A stretch of 64,000 nucleotides of DNA from Liolophura sinensis. Taxonomy: Eukaryota > Mollusca > Polyplacophora > Chitonida > Chitonidae. Location of the stretch: contig NC_088295.1 of assembly GCF_032854445.1 (NCBI RefSeq), forward strand, positions 61,981,249-62,045,248. Reading direction: 5' to 3'. The translations under genes and the position numbers were made by a program. Below are positions 23,001-33,100 of this stretch, one piece after another (the stretch's first letter is position 1; each line of letters starts with the position of its first letter). The notes under the pieces are model-generated. The model saw nothing but the letters and a program-made list of their open reading frames with translations. It had not been told where the DNA came from and made no database searches.

Positions 23001-25807
23001 TATTAACAAGTATTCTCACATTTGTATAGTTTGCTCCAAATAGTTTGTTTGGAGGCCGATTCCTAGAATGTTTTCATAGCTTTGTATGCGTATGTATTTT
23101 GAACGAAGAGCAGTTTGTGTGTGTTAAGTGGCAAAAACCTGACATGACGTCACAATATTGTCATAAAAGGCCGCGTACAGAATCCAGTGTTTCAAATACA
23201 TCTTAATCGGTTGCTAAAAAACTCCAAAAACAAGAAATGGAACTATTTTTCTGGATACTGTGAAATGATCTTTAATCTGAAAGATACGTTTTGTTAGTGC
23301 TTTGTTTGGATTTAACAAATCTGGGTTAAGGCACCTACCCATATCCATGTAGTAGTCTGTACTCTGATGGCTATTGAGTTCCAAATTACATCCAGCATTG
23401 ACGCAGGCCGCGACTGTCTGCACGCTGGTATTCAGGTAATGGTGAGTCTTCACGATGTTCTCTACGGCATTTTCGTCACTGACGACGTAACCCGTGAATC
23501 CCCATTCACCACGCAGCACATCCGTCAGTAACTTCTTGTTTGCGCACGCTGGAACTCCATTGATCCTAAGATGGAAAAAAGACATAATGAGATGGACACT
23601 GATAAAGATATTGTATGATCAACTGTCAGAGGAAAAAGTAATCATGAAATATTTATTAATTTATTTATATGATTAGTATCATACGCCGCACCCAAGAATT
23701 ATGGTGAGAGGAAATTGGTTAAATCCCTATAATGACGTATCAAAGGGGCTTTCTTCACTTGCAATAAACAAAGTAAACAAAGCAAAACAATCATGTGTTA
23801 ACGACAGAAACGTGATCCATGCAGCAATGTAGTTTCACTGACCTGTTGTAACTACACATTAAGCTGTACGTTCCTGCTTCAACACACATGCGAAATGCCG
23901 GGAGAAACGTCATTCTCCAGTCACGGGTCGCCACCTAATAATTGCAAACTGACACGTCAAAATGCCATAAGATATTTTAGTAAGTAGATACGATACAGTT
24001 TTCCTTATGTCTCGTGGAGGGGTGTGATCGCTGCAAAACTATATGATATTAATAAGTTTAAAGGGTTCATGCAGGGAAAGTGATATAATTTTTCCTAAGT
24101 TCATCCTAGCGTGCGGCAATACAAGTACTCATTACTTTAACATGACACATGTACACTTTATTTTCCATCAGTACATCTACTGCCTTGTTGCACTGCATTT
24201 GCAAATCAGAAATATGTCAAAGAGTACGAAATAAGGTCCTTAAGAACTGGTAGAAATCAAAAGAAAGATAAACACAAATGGATATTCATCGTCATTGAAC
24301 TTCTGTAACCTAACCTGAGCGTCAAACGATGACCTGAGTACTGGATAGTCTTCCGGACCGCCATAGACGTCAAAGTGTTTACATCCCGCGCTGGCTCTGA
24401 CGTAACGTTGGTGATCTCCTTGTAAGCCGGCCACGAAATGCTGAGCGTACAGACCGTTCATGAATGGGTCCTCCCCGTACGTTTCCTGGACGGTGGATAA
24501 AGGATTAGGTATGTTTTAGGTATGGTATGTTTTACTCTTTCCTGAGTGAAAACCTGTACGGTTCTTAATCCATTTAGGCCCCTATAACTCAAATTGCATT
24601 ACTTCAAATTTCACTACCGTCTTTGTGTTTCAAGATGCGCCGAAAAAAGTTCATATGTAGCACAGTAATTACATTTGTGGCTGGACGAAATCATACAAGC
24701 TCAAAATAAAATCATATAATCTGGTCTGTTACACAGCAATTCTGCCGCCGAACTATCATGAGATAGATTCGAATAAAGAGGTCATTGGTCACGTGCTACT
24801 GGGTACTGAATTAAAATGAGATAATCTAGATATCGCCAGAAGCAACGGTTCAATACGGTACTTTTTCTCTCTTGCAATGCTTGAGTAAAACATGTACGTA
24901 CCAAGTTTCCTAACAAATCGCCATAGCATAGGCAGGAATGAACAGCAGACTAACGACTTAGGCAGGAATCATTTTAGGCGGGAAGGTTTCACATTTGTTT
25001 CCAGTGAGATACTTTATCAACTAGAGCGAAACATGCAGGTGCGTGTCGTGAAACGGCTTTCTCTTTGCTTTCCTACCTGATTTCTTCCCCACAGAGGATG
25101 TCTCATGATGTTGATAACGGGGCTAAAACAGCTCATGCCCTTATGATAGCCGTGTACGTTATATCTGGTGTTGTTGTTGTACTTGGCTCGCACTTCTACG
25201 GATGTAGCTTCGGCGACACGAAATATGATAGTGGGACTGTAAGTGAAAGAAATGGAAATCTACGGTAAAATTCGTTACATGAAACACTACCAGCTTCTCC
25301 AAATACTGCTATAATATTCAATGAACACTAGTGGATGCAAATCCAGCATTCACTGGACATTTTCAGGATAACTCAGTCAAGATAATGCATCAAGATAAAA
25401 AATATATTACACGTTTTATTTTACGACGAGTACCTTGTGTTGCTTTCTTGCCTTATTAAAAAAAATGAAAGCGATAAATGCTTTTTCAAAAATTGCTATT
25501 CACACCTGAACGTTGCAGCTAGTCCCAGAGCCTGTGGGTACGATGTGGCCGCTCCAGCACCGGCGTCTCCTCGCAAACACTCCGTTGCCCAGTCGTGCGC
25601 TTTGATCCCTAACCGGTCAATGGCGGGGGCAGGCTGGGTTTCCGCCATCTGGGAAACGATCTCATCCAGGGTGAGTCTGCCCACTAAATCGTTCACCCGT
25701 TCCTCCCATGACAAAGAAATGTTCCTGAAGGGGAAGTCACAACGTGCCCCGAGAACGAAAACGTGAAGAACAACAAAGCCGAGTAACAGACCCAATGCAG
25801 ACATCAT
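17049..25807 (-). CDS. Gene B: secreted GH3 beta-xylosidase-like enzyme, 12 exons, 742 aa, most divergent copy
   Basis: Coding exons, minus strand: 25807-25506, 25236-25077, 24485-24315, 23934-23843, 23565-23339, 22746-22490, 22280-22058, 21418-21329, 19495-19293, 18965-18762, 18356-18173, 17164-17049 (TAG stop). The start is MM; the second Met at 25804 is equally possible. Signal peptide ends GARC. Catalytic landmarks are K190/H191, D272 in VVSDE, and E482/E484 in GQSLESEDLDR. Three oddities stand out. The exon 7 donor reads CAG then GCATGT, a GC-AG intron. Exon 8 differs strongly from the other copies. Exon 3 has KHFDVYGG where the others have KHFDVHGG. Exon 5 is two codons shorter near its 3' end (LELNSHQSTDYY), which stays in frame. 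Exons 11 and 12 match gene C (DDSTEQFF, TVNSNVL, KFLGRF). The last intron holds a solo LTR. The frame is open throughout, so the gene is probably functional if the GC donor is used. Confidence 0.9.
17453..18058 (+). mobile_element. Solo LTR with 4-bp target duplication, intron 11 of gene B
   Basis: A 606-bp block starts TGTTATGTATG and ends ATACCGTAACA, so it has TG..CA ends and near-inverted termini (TGTTA/TAACA). It is flanked by ATAT at 17449-17452 and 18059-18062. Inside are a TATA box (CGTATATAAGCC near 17641) and an AT-rich 3' part with ATATAAAGC. No gag or pol is present, so it is a solo LTR, orientation inferred from the TATA box. A 4-bp duplication fits Ty3/Gypsy-type integration. 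Confidence 0.72.
21688..21998 (+). repeat. Divergent family 2 SINE, intron 7 of gene B
   Basis: Shares with family 2 the blocks GACTGGTTG, GTCAGTATAATG, CGTCGTCATATGACTAAAAA and AAGTACGACGTTAAAGCCCA. The head and the middle (TGCGGTGTCTTGTCTGGTGT) differ, indicating a separate subfamily. Confidence 0.65.
23650..23720 (-). repeat. Family 1 SINE tail fragment, intron 4 of gene B
   Basis: TTTATTTATATGATTAGTAT and ATACGCCGCACCCAAGAATT followed by ATGGTGAGAGGAAA. Degenerate and truncated. Confidence 0.55.
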
Positions 25808-26564
25808 AGTGTTACCACTGGCTCAGCCGTCTCGAGCGTTAGACGATGTACCGATACAACAACGTGCGTTTAATTTCTATGTGGGTATCACGTGCTTTCT
25901 AGGCGCACTTTATATGAAAGGTGATCTAGATATCGTTACAATCAATACTTTATCTATGTATACTAATATCATGGCATTAGGTGACCTAATACCGTAGTAC
26001 TCAGTCTGTGCCCAGGTACCCTAAACACAGGCACGCACATAATACATCTCCACTGATATTGCAAATCAATAAAGGTAAAACCGATGGGCGTAATCGGTGA
26101 TCGTCTAGCGGATATCACACAAACACTTTCATGTTTATGCTTGATCGGGAGCTAACCTAACACATTTAGTAAACATAAGTAATGTTATAGTCTGTTTCTT
26201 TTAACCAGTTGGCTGTATTCCGTTGTTTGTGAAGTCAGTCATACTTGCTACTAAAATTATTTGTAGGGCTCGGAGGGGCAAATGGCTTAATTTGAAGTCA
26301 GATCAATCGTCAGACCTTAATTGCCAAAGAATGGGTCAGGATATTGAGTTTTTGGACACTGATTCTTTAAAGTGATTTCAAGGACAAAGCTCCTAATAAT
26401 AGTACATATATCTGTAAGAATTATTACTATCAGGTTCTTGTGGTAGCTTGACAAAACAACAACAACTGCCGCAACGTCGACGTATTCCAAAACGGCCAAC
26501 ACTCTGATGGAACTATTTTAATCACATCAGTCCTTTCTCAAACTGAGGAGTATATCCATACCCT
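25808..26564. other. Promoter-side spacer of gene B
   Basis: Contains the gene B leader and the possible TATA box. No other gene or recognisable element. Confidence 0.5.
25908..25917 (-). promoter_or_regulatory. Possible TATA box of gene B
   Basis: The minus strand reads TCATATAAAG about 100 bp upstream of the gene B ATG, a good match to TATAAA in a plausible position. The sequence around it differs from the C/D upstream element. Confidence 0.4.
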
Positions 26565-27620
26565 CCCGTCACACCGAGATGCCACAACTTTACTGGATTA
26601 GTGCATAAATCCCCATATCAATCTAAGATCGCTTTATTGCGGGGGGAAAAGTTGTAACACCAAACTTGTATCCACTCTCCTAACGAAGGAACAAGAAGTA
26701 CATTCATTTTGAAAAAAAGAACTGTTGTACAATTGCACAAAAATATCAGTCGTCAACTGTATGTGGATACATAAAAACTCAAAACGTCCCACTGAAGAAC
26801 TGGACGCTCAAATGCACGTACCGTGCAAGGACATATGCACTTGTGATTTCTCCACTGTATGTACTACTACTCCTCACACGAATTTTATGGAAAGAATCTC
26901 ATCACTAATAGTTTCGGTGTTTAATAAACCAGTCACCGCTATATTAATGTCAAAGACAACACTACGTTACATACAAAGGTTACGATATCCATCGAGTTGC
27001 TTGAATTTCTCATTAATAACATCTATGTGAAATTCGGTGAAACCATATATTAACATTGTAGAGGTATTTCGATGGGTACAAATTGTGCCTCCCTTTTGGG
27101 CGGACCTATACCTGTTCTCATGGGAATACGACTATATGCAGAAACTATTAAGGAGTAATCCTCACTAGACTCCATCTTCCCCATTCATATTGTATAGTGA
27201 TGATCTGTTGGCTTAAAGCAATCCATATATAGCAAAGTCTGTGAAAGATATTTACACACCTTCACTGGATTTAAAGAAAACCACAGATTCTCCAGATGTA
27301 CATCTTATCTGGACCTATATTTGCACTAAGACCAAAACGGTTTCTTCTTTCGCAGACTTTACGACAAGGGGATAGTTTCAATTTTGACATTGTAAATTGC
27401 CCTTACTTGGACAGCAATATACCCAAAGGTCCTGCATATCGCGTGTACATGTCTCGCCATGTAGCTTTTGTTAGATCCTGAGTGTTGTGTGACAATTTCA
27501 ATCAACGTCACATGTTGGTACTGTTAAAAATAGTTCTCAAGTTTATTCCATCAAACACCTTCACTCTAAGTTTCTTAAGTTTTACAACGAGTATAATTCC
27601 CTCGTAAGTAACAATGGAAC
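26565..27620 (+). pseudogene. Decayed reverse transcriptase relic, probably Penelope-like
   Basis: Across several frames, in order: LPKLYW-like, IHKNSK, CDFSTVCTTTPHTNF, SMGTNCASLLGGPIPVL, YSDDLL (27193-27210) in another frame, LRQGDSFNFDIVNCPYLDS, NIPKGPAYRVYMSR, and a FNQRHMLV segment. This order (DFSTLYT, GTNCAP, YxDD, FDFDIVNFP, SYGVYISQ) is typical of a metazoan reverse transcriptase family that I associate with Penelope-like elements. Frameshifts and stops show it is dead. The clade assignment is from memory. Confidence 0.65.
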
Positions 27621-28912
27621 TTTCGGGTTTGTATAGTCATCGTGTTGAATCAGATCGCCACGTTGGATATATGAACAGTTGCATTCAAAGCGCAACTGAG
27701 ATACATATTTTGTTATCGATAACTTATATTCTAGCATGGTACAGGATTTGAATACTGAATTCACTCAAAATTCACTAGAACATACCCTGTGTCTTTTCAA
27801 CATCATTGAAAACTGTTGACTGCTTCTCTTTGCATGATTCCGTCCTATTCTCGTACTTTACATACTTTCTTAGTTCTTTGGTGGTTGTGTTATACGTCGT
27901 TTTGGTAACTGGCCATGCATTTTTGACATGGAACGTCCTTAATGGTTTACGACTGGTATACGAATGTGTGTTTAGACGCATAGATTCAGATTAAGGATGG
28001 TAACTGCTTTCCGTCGTTTAACAGACAGAAAGATGTATGGTACCTTTTTGCATTAATTTTTCTTTAATTTTTTTCATCCAACATTGATTTCTTTTTTTAA
28101 GAGCCCGATTACATATAAATTATGAATTTCTTCTTACTTGAAATTAACGTAATGCTGTGAATAGAACAAACTGCTCTCTCTTGTATTTGATTAGTGTATC
28201 TGTTTCCAAAAATTCAGATAACTACTCAAAATAAAATTTCATTCATACATTCTGAATATAACCCAGGCAGAGCATAAATCTTGCCACCTATGGCACAACA
28301 TCCGGTCGGCACTGACGAATTATGTAGACATTTTTTCTAAGACAAAAAAACGTTGTCTTCTCCAAACCCCCGCACCATCATTTACACTAAAGTGGACTCT
28401 GGAGTTGTAAGTCTAATCGTATTTTACTGCCCTGCAACCAGGTAGCAGTGGACGTATCAATTCAGTCCAAAAATGCAGAAAAATGTATTTTATAGATTTT
28501 CTTAATTTCCATTACTAATGTGAGTTTGAAAGGCCCAAAAGATGACAAAAACCATGCGTAAATGTGTGTAGTTTAATAAAGGGTATGGCAAAGGGAGGTA
28601 ATACCCAAGGGAAAGTTGCTCTATCAGAGCTCTAACAAACACACTTTTTTCCCACCTTACGTATAGCATAAAACAGATTACATCGAGCAGGTAAGGTAGA
28701 GTTGGAGAACATGGCCTAAGTGACTTTACCAGGGCTGTCGAGCGCGTGTTGCAACAAAGGCTTTGATCTGTTAATTTCCCTGTTGAGGCTGACAATGTAC
28801 CAACATATCGTGTGTCCTAGCGATTGAAACACAAGCATTTAAGAACCGATCTCTCACCATGATGCATACTTAAATGCTACAACAGATCCAAGGGCTGAAT
28901 ATTGTCAAATGT
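27621..28912. other. Spacer after the RT relic, no gene seen
   Basis: AT-rich, with short ORFs of no recognised family. It may include the 3' part of the relic element. Confidence 0.4.
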
Positions 28913-29240
28913 AGCATAGCTCTGTTTGTAGAGCGTCCGCTTCGGGAGCGGTAGATCCAGGGTCTATTCTGGGTCGAGTCACGCCTAAATCTTTAAAAGA
29001 GGAAGTTGCACCTTCCTCGCTTGGCGTTCAGAATGAAGGAGATAGTGTAATGACCGGTTGACCCGTATCAGTATAATGGCCTGGGCGGGACGGCTAACTT
29101 CTCAGTGAAGCAGCACTAGATAAAAGAGGCGTGGAAATCCGACCTGCAACAAGGAGGCACATTACATACATTCCAAGGATTCCTATGTCGTCATATGATG
29201 AAAAATTGTTGAGCCCAAAGCACTCACTCACTCACTCAGA
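28913..29240 (+). repeat. Family 2 SINE
   Basis: Head TTTGTAGAGCGTCCGCTTCG, B-box-like GGGTCGAGTCACG, body CTTCCTCGCTTGGCGTTCAG and GACCCGTATCAGTATAATGG, tail CACTCACTCACTCACTCAG. It lacks part of the middle found in the 52848 copy. Confidence 0.8.
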
Positions 29241-29582
29241 TTTTTGGTTGAAGGAAATCTGAGTGCGTGGGTAAAACCAGCGACATTTGGCAAGTTACTA
29301 AAAGTTTCCAACGTATGGCTCGCAACTGTGCACGCCATGTTAGCGAAAGACAATCAAGTCATCTTCAAAGGACGCAAACGGTCCAAAAAGACTTCCACAA
29401 CATTAAACGATAAAATAAACACGCTATGAGACCGTTTTTGACGTTTTAATCAGAAATTTGCAATACAAAAAAATCAGCACATCGGCTATAAACACAGTAT
29501 AAATATTAGAATTCGGATGTCCGAAATACCCTTCCCTCCCCCAACATTTCCAAAAATAAAGAAATAATCATTAGACAGTCAT

Positions 29583-30075
29583 TATTATTAAGCATGTAAA
29601 TGTTTAGATGATATAAAATATATATGCAAATACACTGAGAAAGTGATGCAATGCTTTATCAGGACTTGCACAGACAAAATGTGTGTACATGAAAATCCAT
29701 TATTGCATTTACTACCTGAACGGAAATAATTATGAAAATAATTAACCGATTGTCATTAAGCATGCAAAAGTTTAGATGATAGGGGGCATGTACACTAAGT
29801 TTCGTGGAAATAGGTTCAGTACTTCAGGAAGGGTTTACGTTGACAAACTCTGAAAAAAAGGAAAAGCGCTATTACACTTAAGTCCTAAATGGGTGAAATT
29901 ATGGAGGGTTATCTCCAGATTGGTAAGACAATAATTACCCGATTGCCACCAAACTTAAGCACGCACAAGTTCAGATGATAGATGTATTTACCAAAAATCG
30001 GTGCAGCGGTTTAGGAGGAGATCCATTGACAAAATCGTGTCTACAAGCAGACAGGCGGACAGAAAGGGTGATTAC
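29583..30075 (+). repeat. Three imperfect units, about 180 bp each, next to gene C stop
   Basis: TTAAGCATG.AAA.GTTTAGATGATA near 29590 and 29757 recurs as TTAAGCACGCACAAGTTCAGATGATAG-like sequence near 29955. Each unit is followed by a GG(T/A)TCAG..C-TTCAGGA-like stretch and TTGACAAA. The last ends 38 bp from the gene C stop codon, so the gene C 3'UTR probably runs into it. Confidence 0.55.
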
Positions 30076-30113
30076 ACCTTGAATCTTAATATACAGCTGT
30101 CTCCAGATTGGTA

Positions 30114-33100
30114 CTAGAATCTGCCCAGAAATTTCTGCCCGGTGATCTGGAAGCTACTCTCTAGGACATTGGAGTTGACGGTTCTCTTCTGGTTCGGCTG
30201 CTGACCTCCGGCGTACACACGAATCTCTCCTGGAATGAAACGTTGATTTAGAGCATTAACTGATTAACTGATAAAAGTCGACCAGCTGATTCCAAAAAAC
30301 AAACTGATCGAGCGTTCATATTCTACAACGTCCATTAACCGCCAGTTTTAAATGACCTCACTCTGTTTACAGGCTCGCATTGGCTATACTTCATCCATTA
30401 ACCCACCCGTCGTCACACACTTGAAAGAATGCCTGAGCTCAAATTAAATTAAATCTCACAAAAATGGAGATAGGCTGTTTGGGTAGTAGAATGATTATTA
30501 CCTCGGTGCAAGTAAATTAACTGACTGTTGGTATGTGCACGACTGCCGTCAGTTTCTAAATTTAACTTGCCACTGTTTACATACGCTGAGTTCAGCGCCT
30601 GCTGTCTGCCTCTACCTTAAAATATTCCAGAATGCGCTCAGTTCGGTGCCTGTTTGTTTACATCAAGTGTTCAGGAATTTTCTTATTCTAGACAATTCCA
30701 CCAGGCTATATAAGACCTATGAAAGCAGGTCAAAGGGGGAGAACGGAGAGACGAAGAGAAAGGAGAATTATTGAAAGTTTGGATGCTTTCGCTGTGCATT
30801 ACTTTAGCAGGCCTTTTGTGCTGAATTTTGGTGTCTTTATAGCCTCAGTCTTTGTTATATCCTATCTCCACCGAGCACTTGTTCAGTCTGAACTTGTATG
30901 TTTAATTTGTGCTCTTGTATACACAGTGCCCATTAGTACATGGACCCTGTCTGTGGAATTTTGTGTATATTTCGTCATACACTCAGTTATACTGTGGATT
31001 TTCCCTCCTGTGAATTTGCCTCTGAGCATTTATGCCTGTGTGGTATATATTGTGGAATATATGCGTCCGTTTGGACTTGACACCGTAAGTACTTTAGTAT
31101 TTGTACACATACTGCTTTCCTTTCTTGTTAAACTTAAGTACTTTAGTATTTGTATAAGTCTTATTATCTGTTCTTGTTAAATCTAATAAATAGTTGTAAA
31201 ATAAAATCTGCTGGTGTTGGTTACTGTTTTGTGCGGCTAAACTGTCGTGTATTTCGAACAAGCCATCTCTTTATAATACAGACAGTTTGGGTCGTAACAC
31301 TGTTAATACTTGGTAGACAAAAGGCTGAACTCACTGAATGATGTGTTGATTGATACAATAAAGTGACTGTCACCTACGGAGCCAGGCATGGTGTGGTCGG
31401 ATGATGGATGAAATTTCATCTGTATAGAGAGAGTGAGTGAATGGAGATTTGTTCCCTTCAATGTTTTCAAGCAGATTTCCTAATATGAAAAATGGGCTAT
31501 TCATGCAGCTTTGAACTCATTTGTCTTACTTACCTGGTTCAATGAAAAACTGTTCTGTCGAGTCATCCCATTGCGCCATCTGGCGGGGATCAATCACAAA
31601 CTTGACTGTCAGTGACGTCACGAGGGGGCTAAACTGCCGCAGGCGATCGTAGCCGACCAGTTGTAACTGTGGCATCGTGGTACTCGGGCTTACCCATGAT
31701 ATGTACACCTGGACTACCTAATAATAACAAACATAACGGTAGTTCTGTACAAGAGACACGAGATGGGATTTCCCCGGTAATACCTCACACTATCGTCACT
31801 GCTCTGGTTTTACTCTCAGTGTTGTAGTATTTGATATTAAAGAAAAGACATGTCTTTGACATGCATGGTCAAGTTTTCCGTGATTAGAGGTTTTGATGAA
31901 TGTGCCGCCCCAGGAGAGGCCCTGAAAGGTAAAGTTTTATGATCAGGTCTGTTTGGCAGCTCCGTGGAAGCCGAAAACGCATCAAGGGGATACAGGCCTA
32001 TCCATTCATCTTCACGCGCACTCATATTCACGAAAAAAGTCAATATTGTCTGCAGGCACCTCAACGTCTATCTACTCCGTTTAACAGAGCCTGTAACATT
32101 TCAAACATGCTCTGGATGAAAGTTGTAAATCAGGTAAGAGTTCAGGCTACTAATTTCCAACAGCAACGGATTTCGCTCTGTGTGCTTCTTGCTATCAAAC
32201 ACTCACTTGTCGTTTATAATGAATTCTGAGCGATCTACTCTATACAACCCCCCCCCACTCACCACCCTCCCCATCACCCTCTCTCCATTACCCCCCCCCC
32301 CTCTTCCCCATCCCCCCTCCATTCCCCATCACCCACCCCAAATAATGTTTTATCCACTCTCACCTCATCAGAAATGGTAGGTCCAGAGTTGTGGAGAGTA
32401 ACGGACACGGTTTGAGGCTCACCAGCCTGTATTGATGAACTGCCAATAGTGATATCCGTGTAGGTGAAGTTGGTATAGGATAGACCATAGCCGAACGGGT
32501 ATAGGGGGTCTCCGGTAAAGTAACGGTAGGTACGCTCGGACATCGTGTAATTCGTGATTTCAGGGGTCTGCAAAAAGGAACAGGTTTATAATTAAGCATT
32601 ATCAAAATGTAGAAGCATTTAAACAGTGTTTAGATAAGTGCCAAACACCATTTCATGTTTTCATGACGATTTGATAATGGAATTTTTTACTTTGTCGGAA
32701 AATAATACTGCACTCGCATTTCTCCAAAGAACGAACCTTTCTGAGCGTCATTCTTCCTATCTCTATAATAGTCCAAACAAAATGCACCTAGTCATTAGTG
32801 AGTTTCTACTAGCATTGAAAAAGTGGACGGACTTGTGTTCTGACCAATCTGCGTTACCAACCTTTCACATGGGGGCATGTAAGCCATTGTATCCAAACTT
32901 ATTCACCCAACCAGTATTGACAAATTCCATAGCCTCTGAAATCTATAATAATCCCAACCTTGTACAATTACATGTCCCACGTGCCTATAAATATATTTAT
33001 TTATTTATTTATTTATTTATTTATTTGATTGGTGTTTTACACCGTACTCAAGAATATTTCACTTATACGACGGCGGCCAGAATTATGGTGGGAGGAAAGC

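Noticed and set aside
25437-25766. Long plus-strand ORFs opposite GH3 exon 1 (also 41793-42134, 51347-51937)
   Set aside because: They are antisense shadows of the conserved first exons, with the real frame on the minus strand.
30719-31180. 153-codon hydrophobic ORF
   Set aside because: It resembles no known membrane protein, lies in an AT-rich LTR-like block in an intron, and is antisense to gene C.
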